From an uncultured Chloroflexota bacterium (GTDB taxonomy: Bacteria; Chloroflexota; UBA11872; UBA12225), in contig CADCTC010000229.1 of assembly GCA_902805635.1 (NCBI GenBank), positions 1 through 34,641 of the forward strand: a stretch of 34,641 nt of DNA. The letters run 5' to 3'. The translations under genes were made by a program, and so were the position numbers. Numbering within the stretch: the stretch's first letter is position 1; each line of letters starts with the position of its first letter. The notes under the pieces are model-generated. The model saw only the letters and a program-made list of their open reading frames with translations, was not told the DNA's origin and did no database searches. Shown in pieces: positions 1-6,712 of this stretch.

Positions 1-1008
1 GTGGCCGTCCACAGGGACGTCGCCGAGACGGTGGACGCCCTCCTCAGAGGAGCGCCCGCCGCTGTCGAGGTCCGCACCCGCACCGATGACGGCACCGTCG
101 AGCGCAAGCTCGAAGTGCCCGGCGCGCCTGGTGTGACCGGCCGGCTTGGCGATGGCCGTGACGGGCGTGACGGGCGTGACAGCCGCGATGGCCGTGGCGG
201 GAGAGGCCGCGGCCGCGACGGCGATGTCTCAGAACGCGGCGGCCGGCGTGGTCGCAGCACCTGGGGCGAGCGCGGCTTGATCCACCTGGACCGCGGCGAG
301 CTCGAGCACGATCTTCCGCCTGCGAGCATCGCGCCGGGCCACGGCTGGCAGAACGGCGGCTCTGCCGCCGCGCTCGCCGTCGGACCGAGCGCCATCCCGA
401 TGCATCCGGGACAGCCGGAGGAAGACCAGGATGAGCCGCTCGATCTTGATGGCGCCTCGTCCGGCGACGGCAGTGCCTACCAGGACGTGTTCGGCGGCTT
501 CCGCCGCCGGCTCGGCCAGTCATTGCGCCCCATGAAGCTGTACCCCTTCGGCGTCAACCGCGACCGTCTGGAAGCGGCCATCTCCGCCATGCGCCTGCCG
601 GTGACCATCACCAAGGACGTGCGGGAAGCCGACGTGGTGATGACGCTGAAGAACTACTACCGCAAGAGCCCCGGTCCCGTGCGCGACGCCGAAGACGGCG
701 GCAAGCCCGTCTTCATCTTGCGCTCCAACACCACCGGCCAGATCCAGCAGTCGCTGGAAGCGCTCTACGGCATGGAGACCGCGGACCCGCCGCGCGACCT
801 GGAGACGCTGGTCATCCGTGAGACCGAAGACGCCATCAGCCGCGTCATGCAGACCAGCCGCCCCACCGAGCTGCCGCCGCAGAACGCCTACATCCGCCGC
901 CTGCAGCACCAGCTCGCCGAGCGGGCCAATGTCGGCTCCCGCAGCACCGGCCGCGAGCCGCACCGCCGTGTCCGCCTTTTTAAAGCCGGCACGGAGCGCC
1001 CCGGCTAG
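1..1008 (+). CDS. R3H-domain nucleic-acid-binding ATPase (Ycf45/SpoIIIAA-like), 5' truncated
   Basis: The window opens inside this gene; the first codon, GTG, is probably internal. The visible 335 residues look like the C-terminal part of the Ycf45-type family, in which a AAA ATPase domain is followed by an R3H single-strand nucleic-acid-binding domain. Residues 4-38 resemble the tail of the ATPase domain. Residues 50-75 are a low-complexity linker of Asp-Gly-Arg repeats. Residues 175-260 (KLYPFGVNRDRLEAAI, then TLKNYYRK and FILRSNT) match the conserved region between ATPase and R3H. The end carries the R3H-like signature GREPHRRVR at about residues 317-325. The Walker motifs would lie upstream of the window and cannot be checked. 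The exact cellular role of the family is not settled. The gene is on the same strand as the two thymidylate kinases downstream and may be co-transcribed with them. Confidence 0.75.
   Translation: MAVHRDVAETVDALLRGAPAAVEVRTRTDDGTVERKLEVPGAPGVTGRLGDGRDGRDGRDSRDGRGGRGRGRDGDVSERGGRRGRSTWGERGLIHLDRGELEHDLPPASIAPGHGWQNGGSAAALAVGPSAIPMHPGQPEEDQDEPLDLDGASSGDGSAYQDVFGGFRRRLGQSLRPMKLYPFGVNRDRLEAAISAMRLPVTITKDVREADVVMTLKNYYRKSPGPVRDAEDGGKPVFILRSNTTGQIQQSLEALYGMETADPPRDLETLVIRETEDAISRVMQTSRPTELPPQNAYIRRLQHQLAERANVGSRSTGREPHRRVRLFKAGTERPG
151..213 (+). repeat. in-frame 9-nt tandem repeat coding (Asp-Gly-Arg)n
   Basis: Short tandem units of the type GAC GGG CGT are repeated about five times in frame with small variations, coding DGR DGR DGR DSR DGR and then running into a GGRGRGR tract. 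It forms a basic/acidic low-complexity linker between the ATPase tail and the R3H region. Such repeats commonly vary in copy number by slippage, and RGG-like tracts often bind RNA. Both points are inference here. Confidence 0.7.
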
Positions 1009-1048
1009 ACAAGCGACGCGGGCCCGCGACTACTGAAGCTGAGCAATT

Positions 1049-1073
1049 GTCGTTCTGAGCGCAGCGAAGAATC
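1049..1073. repeat. small hairpin repeat, copy 1 (tandem G-A mismatch stem)
   Basis: The 25-nt segment beginning GTCGTTCTGAGC folds as TTCT-GA-GC, loop GCA, GC-GA-AGAA (1053-1071). That gives two Watson-Crick helices separated by a tandem G-A/A-G mismatch. A second copy with the same architecture lies at 1832-1856. It sits in the gap between the R3H gene and the first thymidylate kinase. It resembles a dispersed intergenic repeat that I recall from many bacterial genomes; its function is not known to me. Confidence 0.6.
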
Positions 1074-1142
1074 CGTTCCCTCGCTCCACTCGTGCAGACA
1101 GACCGCCGCTGCCACCCGGCGCGCCCAGGCGCTTCACTACCG

Positions 1143-1796
1143 ATGTTCATCGCCTTCGAAGGCCCTGAGGGCGCCGGCAAGACCACTCAGGTCGAGCTGC
1201 TCGTCGAACGCCTGGTCCGCCACGGGGTACCGTACGTCCGCACCCGTGAGCCCGGCGGCACGCCGCTCGGCCGGCAGCTGCGTGAGCTCCTGCTTCACTC
1301 GCTCAGCGCCCGCCTCACTCCCAAGGAAGAAACTCTCATCCTCGCGCTCGACCGCCTGCGCCACGTGCGCGAGGTCATCCGCCCTGCTCTCGACGCCGGC
1401 AAAGTCGTCGTCACCGACCGCTACGCCGACTCCACCCTCGCCCACCAGGGGCACGGCGGCGAGGTCGCCTTCGAGACGCTCCAGTGGCTCATCGACTACG
1501 CCACCGACGGCCTACAGCCCGACCTCACCGTGCTGCTTGACGTGGACGTCGCGCTGGGCATCGAGCGCCGCCAGGAGGCGTTCCGCACCGGCCACGGCGA
1601 GTTCAACCGTATTGATGGTCGCGACCTCACCTACCACGCCCGCGTCAGTGCCGGCTACCAGGAGCTCGCCGCCCGCTCCCCCGACCGCTACCTCCTGATC
1701 GACGGCAACCAACCAATACCCACAGTCGCCGACGCTGTCTGGCAGCGAGTCTCATCTGCGGTCGCCAGCCGTCCCGTTCCAGGACGCTCCGGATAG
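1143..1796 (+). CDS. tmk: thymidylate kinase (first of two)
   Basis: It phosphorylates dTMP to dTDP with ATP in the cytoplasm, on the path to dTTP. The 217-residue protein starts at the ATG at 1143. The open frame extends upstream, but the P-loop lies at the usual distance from this Met (FIAFEGPEGAGKTT). It has the TREPGGT motif that positions dTMP, the DRYADSTLAHQG segment (DRY motif), and a LID-like stretch with EFNRID. Length and motif order are those of ordinary bacterial TMP kinase, so this copy is the likely housekeeping enzyme. No strong Shine-Dalgarno sequence precedes the start. A second, more divergent TMP kinase follows 137 bp downstream on the same strand. Confidence 0.9.
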   Translation: MFIAFEGPEGAGKTTQVELLVERLVRHGVPYVRTREPGGTPLGRQLRELLLHSLSARLTPKEETLILALDRLRHVREVIRPALDAGKVVVTDRYADSTLAHQGHGGEVAFETLQWLIDYATDGLQPDLTVLLDVDVALGIERRQEAFRTGHGEFNRIDGRDLTYHARVSAGYQELAARSPDRYLLIDGNQPIPTVADAVWQRVSSAVASRPVPGRSG

Positions 1797-1831
1797 GCAT
1801 CGGCGCCGGCAACGCGCAGACAACGGTGGCC

Positions 1832-1856
1832 GTCATCCCGAGCTTGCGAGGGACCC
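1832..1856. repeat. small hairpin repeat, copy 2 (tandem G-A mismatch stem)
   Basis: The segment beginning GTCATCCCGAGC folds as TCCC-GA-GC, loop TT, GC-GA-GGGA (1836-1853). Compared with copy 1, the outer stem changed from TTCT/AGAA to TCCC/GGGA on both sides, so pairing is preserved while the sequence differs. The tandem G-A mismatch and inner GC/GC pairs are kept. It lies just upstream of the second thymidylate kinase. Confidence 0.6.
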
Positions 1857-1933
1857 GAACCGCACAATCACTTCCACAGCTACCTGCCCGCCGCCGCTAC
1901 TTGCCCCCCACTAGCCCGTTCCCACACGCGGGC

Positions 1934-2665
1934 ATGGCACTCCAGGCGCGGCGCGGCCGCTTCATCACGTTTGAGGGACCCGAAGGGTGCGGTAAGAGCA
2001 CACAGGTGCGCCTGCTCCGTGGGCGACTGGAAGCGCTGGGCCGTCCCGTAACGCAGACACGCGAGCCCGGCGCTACCGCCCTCGGCGTCGCCGTGCGCCA
2101 GCTCCTGCTTGGGACAGACCAGCTCCAGCTCGTCCCTGAAACCGAAGCCTTCTTGCTCAGCGCCGACCGCGCACAGCACGTCGCCGAGGTCATCCGTCCG
2201 GCCCTAGCCGCTGGCCACGTCGTGCTCAGCGACCGCCACGTCGACTCGATGCTCGCCTACCAGGGCTACGGCGGAGGCATGGACCTCACCAGCCTGACCC
2301 ACCTTGCTTCCATCGCTACCGGCGGACTTGCACCAGACCTCACCGTGCTCATCGACCTCGACCCGACCATTAGCCTGGCGCGGCGCCATGCATCATCCAG
2401 TGCCGGGGGTGAAATCAATCGCTTCGACCGGCGTGCGTTGGCCTTCCATCACCGCGTCCGCGAAGGCTTTCTCATGCTCGCCGCCGGCGAGCCCGACCGC
2501 TTTATCGTGATAGACGGCGCCCTCGGCGTGGAGGAAGTCGCCGAGACCATCTGGTCCGCGGTGCAGCCCACCCTCGGCGGTCAGTACGCCGGTCGCACCC
2601 GGACCGCCGCCCAACTCCCCCTCTTCGATGTCACCCAGTTCGAGCTCTGCGCCATCGTCAGCTGA
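1934..2665 (+). CDS. divergent second thymidylate kinase-like protein
   Basis: This is a second TMP-kinase-family P-loop protein. The preferred start is the ATG at 1934 (243 residues), which puts the P-loop (FITFEGPEGCGKST) near residue 12. The open frame reaches 1826, but the extra residues look like translated spacer. Motif order follows the neighbour, with substitutions: REPGAT instead of REPGGT, SDRHVDSMLAYQG with His in place of the Tyr of DRY, and a LID region with GGEINRFD. The C-terminus is about 25 residues longer than in the first copy and ends in a tail without clear homology. It may be a duplicated enzyme with shifted substrate preference or a partly redundant TMP kinase. Its stop lies 18 bp from the convergent moaE stop. 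Confidence 0.8.
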   Translation: MALQARRGRFITFEGPEGCGKSTQVRLLRGRLEALGRPVTQTREPGATALGVAVRQLLLGTDQLQLVPETEAFLLSADRAQHVAEVIRPALAAGHVVLSDRHVDSMLAYQGYGGGMDLTSLTHLASIATGGLAPDLTVLIDLDPTISLARRHASSSAGGEINRFDRRALAFHHRVREGFLMLAAGEPDRFIVIDGALGVEEVAETIWSAVQPTLGGQYAGRTRTAAQLPLFDVTQFELCAIVS

Positions 2666-2683
2666 CCACGGCGCAGCAAGTGC

Positions 2684-3142
2684 CTACGGCCCCTCTACCC
2701 ACGCCTCGCCGTCGGTGAAGACCTCTTTCTTCCAGATCGGCACTTCCTGCTTTACCCGGTCGATGACGTACCGGCACGCCTCGAACGACTCGCCCCGGTG
2801 CGGCGAGCCCACCGCGATCACCACGCTCGCCTCGCCAATGCCCAGCGTGCCGATCCGATGCACGATCGCCGCCCGCTGCTCCGGCCACTTCTGGCGCACC
2901 TCGTCTAGGATCTCCCGCATCTTCTTCTCGGCCATTTCGGGGTAGGCGTCGTATTCGAGATACCGCACCTTCTTGTTGCGCGAGTCCTCGCGCACCACGC
3001 CGTAGAAGACGCACACCGCGCCATCGGCCGGCGTCTGCACCGCGTCCACCAGCTCCTGCGTCTCGATCGGCTCATTCGTGATCCGGCACAGCCACTCTGC
3101 GCCAGCAGCCGCCGTTGAGCTCGTGGCTGTAGTAGTCGTCAT
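2684..3142 (-). CDS. moaE: molybdopterin synthase catalytic subunit MoaE
   Basis: MoaE is the large subunit of molybdopterin synthase, which inserts dithiolene sulfur into precursor Z (cPMP) using thiocarboxylated MoaD. The 152-residue protein has the MoaE core: CRITNEPIE near the start, GAVCVFYGVVRE, LEYDAYPEMA, HRIGTLGIGEASV and SPHR. It also has the active-site segment VKQEVPIWKKE with both conserved lysines, followed by WVEG. I chose the ATG at 3142 because GGAG lies 8 nt upstream. A GTG at 3181 is also in frame and overlaps the moaD stop as GTGA, which would give 165 residues and tight coupling. The downstream neighbour is a convergent thymidylate kinase. Confidence 0.9.
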   Translation of the reverse strand: MTTTTATSSTAAAGAEWLCRITNEPIETQELVDAVQTPADGAVCVFYGVVREDSRNKKVRYLEYDAYPEMAEKKMREILDEVRQKWPEQRAAIVHRIGTLGIGEASVVIAVGSPHRGESFEACRYVIDRVKQEVPIWKKEVFTDGEAWVEGP

Positions 3143-3177
3143 TGTCGTGTCTCCGAATCTCTTGTCTGAGACAGTCC

Positions 3178-3444
3178 TCACAGCCGGTAGATCGCGGCAT
3201 TCCGCATGCCGCCGCTGACCGGTGGGATGAAGACCACCTCATCGCCCTCCGCCAGCGCGTGTTCAGGACTCGTGTATTCCTGGTTCACGGCCGGCCGGTA
3301 GCGCTGTTCTGTCAGCTGCGGGCATTCTGCGATTAGCCGCTCCCACACGTGGGCCACCGTCGCGCCGTCCGGCGCCTCCAACTCTTCCTCTTTGCGACCC
3401 AGCCGCTCCCTGATAGACGCGAAATACCGCAGTCGTACGCGCAC
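3178..3444 (-). CDS. moaD: MoaD-like sulfur carrier with extra C-terminal tail
   Basis: MoaD is the small ubiquitin-fold subunit of molybdopterin synthase; its C-terminal glycine is adenylated and turned into a thiocarboxylate. The 88-residue frame starts at the GTG at 3444 (VRVRLRYFASIRERLG), typical of MoaD. It contains the late motif ALAEGDEVVFIPPVSGG. Instead of stopping at Gly-Gly (residues 78-79), the frame continues with MRNAAIYRL before TGA. A masked Gly-Gly cannot be activated unless the tail is removed. The tail ends in IYRL, which faintly resembles the first strand of MoaE, so it could be the remnant of a former MoaD-MoaE fusion. The stop overlaps a possible moaE GTG. A longer open frame upstream to 3897 is a shadow of the amidohydrolase. 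Confidence 0.85.
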   Translation of the reverse strand: MRVRLRYFASIRERLGRKEEELEAPDGATVAHVWERLIAECPQLTEQRYRPAVNQEYTSPEHALAEGDEVVFIPPVSGGMRNAAIYRL

Positions 3445-3471
3445 GTGAGCATTATCGCAGTCCCCGATAGT

Positions 3472-3558
3472 GCGAAAATGGAACACTCGTCCTTCGCTGC
3501 AGGCCGAATCCCCTTCGTAGAACGGCGACAACCGTTCCACGCTTATGTTCCATTTCGC
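3472..3558. promoter_or_regulatory. imperfect inverted repeat in the moaD/amidohydrolase divergent gap
   Basis: The left arm 3472-3485 reads gcgaaaatggaaca. The right arm 3546-3558 reads tgttccatttcgc, its reverse complement apart from one inserted A. The arms are about 60 nt apart, and the right arm covers the amidohydrolase start codon. The spacing is long for a simple hairpin or a single dimer site. It may be a looped operator pair, a structured leader, or chance. Confidence 0.35.
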
Positions 3559-5185
3559 GCCCCCAACTCCGAACCCGACAGGTCGGCACCCACGTGTCCT
3601 CGCCGCCGTCGACGGCGCCATCCACACGCTGGACCAGTCGGCTGGCAGCGTCGAGGCACTTCTGGCTGTAGAAGGCACCATCGTCCTCACCGGCTCCACC
3701 CAGGAGGTGCGCGAGGCGGCGGCCCGATACCCGCACGCCGAGCACCTCGACCTCGCCGGGCGGTGTGTCGTCCCCGGCTTCACCGACAGCCACATCCACT
3801 TCCTTGGGTACGGCCTGAACCTCGAGCGTGTCGCGCTCACCGGCGCCGCCTCCCTACAGGTCGTACAGCAGCGCATCCGTGAAGCGGTGCACGTCACGCC
3901 GCACGGTGAATGGCTGCTCGGCTGGGGATGGGACCACAGCGTCTGGCCGGAGGCTCACTTCCCCGACCGCACGGCGCTCGACGAAGTCACCTCGGACATC
4001 CCGATCGCTCTGCACCGCAAGGATGGCCACCTCACCTGGACCAACAGCGCTGCCCTCCGCGCAGCCGCGATCACGCGCAACACCGCCGACCCGCCCGGCG
4101 GCGTGATCGGCCGTGACGCCGCCGGAGAGCCAAACGGTCTTCTCTTCGAAACCGCTCAGGATCTCGTCCATCGCGCCATCCCCAAGGTAGGTCCGGCCCG
4201 GGCCGAACGCGCCGCCCGCCAGGCCCAGGCGACGCTGCACAGCCTCGGCGTGACTGGCGTGCACATCCCGGAGGGCAGCGTCGCCTTCGGCGCCCTCCAG
4301 TCGCTCGACGCGCAGGGCGCGTTGCGTCTGCGCGCCTTGATGATGCTCGCTTACGAAGGCCTCGGCGCCGCGCTGGACACCGGCGTGCGTACCGGCTTTG
4401 GAGGCCCGTTTCTGCGCCTGGGCCAGGTGAAGCTCTTTTCGGATGGCTCTCTGGGCTCAGAGAGCGCCGCGATGCTGGAACCGTTCCTGAACAGCCAGAG
4501 CGCAGAAAACGGCGGGATCCTCATCCTTCCCGCGGACGAGATCCGCTCCGCCATCGAGCGCGCTGCGCGCGGCGGGATCGCCTGCGCCATCCACGCCATC
4601 GGCGACCGCGCCAACCGCGTGGTGCTCGACGCGTTCGAGGCAACCCAGGAGAGCTGGCGGCCCTCTGGTTTACGCCAGCGCATCGAGCACGTGCAGGTGC
4701 TGCACGCCGAAGACGTGCCACGCCTAGCGCAGCTCGGCGTGGTCGCCTCGGTGCAGCCCATCCACGCGACGCAGGACATGGACCTGGTGGACCGGCTGTG
4801 GGGCGCCCGTGGACGGTACGCCTATGCCTTCCGCAGCCTGCTGGACAGCGGCGCTACGCTCGCTTTTGGGTCAGACGCGCCCGTCGAGACTCCCGACCCG
4901 CTCGCCGGCCTGTACGCCGCCGTCACCCGCCGCCGGCCAGATGGCCGCCCGGAAGACGGCTGGTATCCCGAAGAGCGCCTGACGGTGGACGAAGCCATTC
5001 GTGCCTACACCGCCGGCGCCGCCTACGCCGCCGGCCAGGAATCCTTCTCGGGCCGCCTTGCCCCCGGTTGCCCGGCCGACTTCGTGGTGCTCAACCAGGA
5101 CATCCTCTCTCAGCCAGCAGAGGCCATCCTAGAAACGCGCGTGCTCCACACCGTCGTGGACGGCGAGATCGTCTTCAGCGCCTGA
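3545..5185 (+). CDS. YtcJ-type metal-dependent amidohydrolase (amidohydrolase family 3)
   Basis: This 546-residue protein has the composite-domain TIM-barrel architecture of YtcJ/AepA-like amidohydrolases, which hydrolyse C-N bonds using one or two divalent metals. Visible motifs are VPGFTDSHIHFLGYG (HxH metal ligands), GWGWDHSVWPE, ALHRKDGHLTWTNS, CAIHAIGDRANR (His ligand), RQRIEHVQV (His), and LAFGSDAPVETPDPL with the conserved Asp. The C-terminal segment AGQESFSGRLAPGCPADFVVL is the usual small beta-domain return. The ATG at 3545 has no obvious Shine-Dalgarno sequence. The substrate cannot be told from sequence; family members act on varied amides and formamides. Its 3' end overlaps the convergent GT9 gene by 11 bp. 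Confidence 0.88.
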   Translation: MFHFAPPTPNPTGRHPRVLAAVDGAIHTLDQSAGSVEALLAVEGTIVLTGSTQEVREAAARYPHAEHLDLAGRCVVPGFTDSHIHFLGYGLNLERVALTGAASLQVVQQRIREAVHVTPHGEWLLGWGWDHSVWPEAHFPDRTALDEVTSDIPIALHRKDGHLTWTNSAALRAAAITRNTADPPGGVIGRDAAGEPNGLLFETAQDLVHRAIPKVGPARAERAARQAQATLHSLGVTGVHIPEGSVAFGALQSLDAQGALRLRALMMLAYEGLGAALDTGVRTGFGGPFLRLGQVKLFSDGSLGSESAAMLEPFLNSQSAENGGILILPADEIRSAIERAARGGIACAIHAIGDRANRVVLDAFEATQESWRPSGLRQRIEHVQVLHAEDVPRLAQLGVVASVQPIHATQDMDLVDRLWGARGRYAYAFRSLLDSGATLAFGSDAPVETPDPLAGLYAAVTRRRPDGRPEDGWYPEERLTVDEAIRAYTAGAAYAAGQESFSGRLAPGCPADFVVLNQDILSQPAEAILETRVLHTVVDGEIVFSA

Positions 5186-6209
5186 GCCATCCATCGACCG
5201 CCTGCCGCACCGCCTCGACGCTCGGCCACGCCGGCTCTTCAGCGAAGAGCGAATCAGCGCTTGGCGTCGCGCCTCCTAACACCGTCACGTGCGGGCCGCG
5301 TGGTCGCCACACCGCTGGGTTCGTCGGCCCAAACACCACGGCACAGCGTGCTCCCACAGCCGCCGCCAGGTGCGACACCCCCGAGTCGTTCCCTAGGTAC
5401 AGTGCCGCGCCCGCCAGGAGCGCCGCCACCTCGGCCAGCGACAAGCATTCAAGGATCGCCGGGAGCGTTCCCCAACTGGCCTGCCATGCTCGCTGGAAGT
5501 CCACCAGTATCTCTTGCTCCGCCGGTCCAGCTACCACGACCACCGGCCGCTCCCGCGCAAGCGGCCCGGCTACGTCGATCCAGGCAGCCACCGGCCAGTT
5601 CTTCCGCCGGCTACCGCTGCCGGGGTGTAAGACGACATAAGGACCGTTGCCCAACCCAACATCGGCCAACCGCACGTTTATCCGCGCCTGAGCATCCGCG
5701 GGTGGCGTTAGTCCAACTGTGGCACTGAGCTGCCAAGGCTCAGCAGCAGGGGAAGGACTCGTCACTGGTCCTATCGCCCCGACTATTGATTCCACCAACC
5801 AATCACTCGCATGGACACGCACTCCGGGTGGGGGGAACGGCGCGCCCGATGCGATCACGCGGACGCCCAGCGCGCGCAGGCACGCTGCCACCTCCGCGTG
5901 CCGCCGCATCCACACAACAGCACCGTCAACACCACGCAGCGCGTCCGGCAGGCTGGTCGCCTCACCCGCGATGAGCGGCGCGAGCGACGGCTCGTCAAAT
6001 GCGACGACTTCGTCAGCGGTCGCGTCCCATGTGGCGATGTGCACCTGGGGAGCCGGCGCCACGAGCGTGATCCGCGCCGCCGGAACGATGCGCCGCAGTG
6101 CCCTCAGCGCGGGCAGACCCAACAGCACGTCGCCCAACGCCCCTGCGCGAATGACCGCGACGCGTGCCGGCTCCGCCTCGGCGCGTACGCCAGCGTCGGC
6201 GTTGGCCAT
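5175..6209 (-). CDS. glycosyltransferase family 9 (heptosyltransferase-like)
   Basis: This 344-residue GT-B-fold glycosyltransferase resembles ADP-heptose:LPS heptosyltransferases. The N-terminal domain begins RVAVIRAGALGDVLLGLPALRAL, with the acceptor-domain Gly-Asp. The C-terminal nucleotide-sugar domain has VVLHPGSGSRRKNWP and LYLGNDSGVSHLAAAVGARCAVVFGPTNP, the donor-binding signatures. A GAGG sequence sits 6 nt before the ATG. It lies 20 bp downstream of the biotin-carrier-like gene and is probably the last gene of the alaS-ruvX-mltG-efp block. No LPS pathway is seen nearby and the suspected host group generally lacks LPS, so a cell-wall glycan or glycolipid acceptor is more likely. The donor sugar is unknown. 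Confidence 0.87.
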   Translation of the reverse strand: MANADAGVRAEAEPARVAVIRAGALGDVLLGLPALRALRRIVPAARITLVAPAPQVHIATWDATADEVVAFDEPSLAPLIAGEATSLPDALRGVDGAVVWMRRHAEVAACLRALGVRVIASGAPFPPPGVRVHASDWLVESIVGAIGPVTSPSPAAEPWQLSATVGLTPPADAQARINVRLADVGLGNGPYVVLHPGSGSRRKNWPVAAWIDVAGPLARERPVVVVAGPAEQEILVDFQRAWQASWGTLPAILECLSLAEVAALLAGAALYLGNDSGVSHLAAAVGARCAVVFGPTNPAVWRPRGPHVTVLGGATPSADSLFAEEPAWPSVEAVRQAVDGWLRR

Positions 6210-6229
6210 GCCTCGCCTCAGCGCCGCGG

Positions 6230-6694
6230 CTACTGCTCGCCTTCGATTACCGCGAGCAGCTGCCCGTACCCCACGGGCTGGCTATCCTGGACCACTAGCT
6301 CAACTAGCACCCCGGCAATCGGCGCGATGACGTCGTTCGCGATCCCCAGCGTTTCGACAACGCCGATGGCGGCGCCGGTCTTGACGACATCACCTTCGGT
6401 CGCCAGTGGCGGTGCATCCACGCTGCGGGAGCGGTGGAACACCCCCACTACCTGCGCGTGTATCTCGGTGCGTGCCGGCCCCGGCAGCCGTGACAGTGGC
6501 GGCGCCACGGCGGCCGCCTGGCTAGCTGACCCGCCGTCCCCCGTTGTAAGCGCCTCTTGCCAGTCGCGCCGGATGGCGATCAGGCGGCCAGCCCGCTCCA
6601 GGCGCAGCTCCTCTACGCTGCTGCCCTCGATGGCACGCAGCACCGCCGGCACGTCTTCGCGCAGCGCCCTGGCCAGCGCATCGTCACCGCCCAT
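6230..6694 (-). CDS. AccB-like biotin-carrier protein lacking the biotinylated lysine
   Basis: The 154 residues have the whole plan of the acetyl-CoA carboxylase biotin carboxyl carrier protein. The N-terminal helix and strand region (AIEGSSVEELRLERAGRLIAIRR) matches the AccB start. An Ala/Pro linker (residues 55-75) follows, then a C-terminal biotinyl/lipoyl domain (80-152). In AccB the hairpin carries EAMKMMNEV; here residues 114-122 read ETLGIANDV. Gly117 stands where the biotinylated Lys should be, and both flanking Met are gone. The rest of the domain (GDVVKTGAAIGVVE, IAPIAGVLVELVV, GYGQLLAVIE) is intact. It cannot carry biotin at the usual site. Plant BADC proteins, lysine-less carriers that restrain acetyl-CoA carboxylase, are a known parallel. 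No accC is adjacent. GGAGG lies 11 nt before the ATG. It is in an operon with efp, 18 bp upstream. Confidence 0.85.
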   Translation of the reverse strand: MGGDDALARALREDVPAVLRAIEGSSVEELRLERAGRLIAIRRDWQEALTTGDGGSASQAAAVAPPLSRLPGPARTEIHAQVVGVFHRSRSVDAPPLATEGDVVKTGAAIGVVETLGIANDVIAPIAGVLVELVVQDSQPVGYGQLLAVIEGEQ

Positions 6695-6712
6695 CGCGAT
6701 CCAATCCTCCGC

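Noticed and set aside
151-213. CRISPR-like or other spacer-repeat array
   Set aside because: The repeats are 9 nt, directly adjacent and in frame inside a coding region. There are no spacers and no cas genes.
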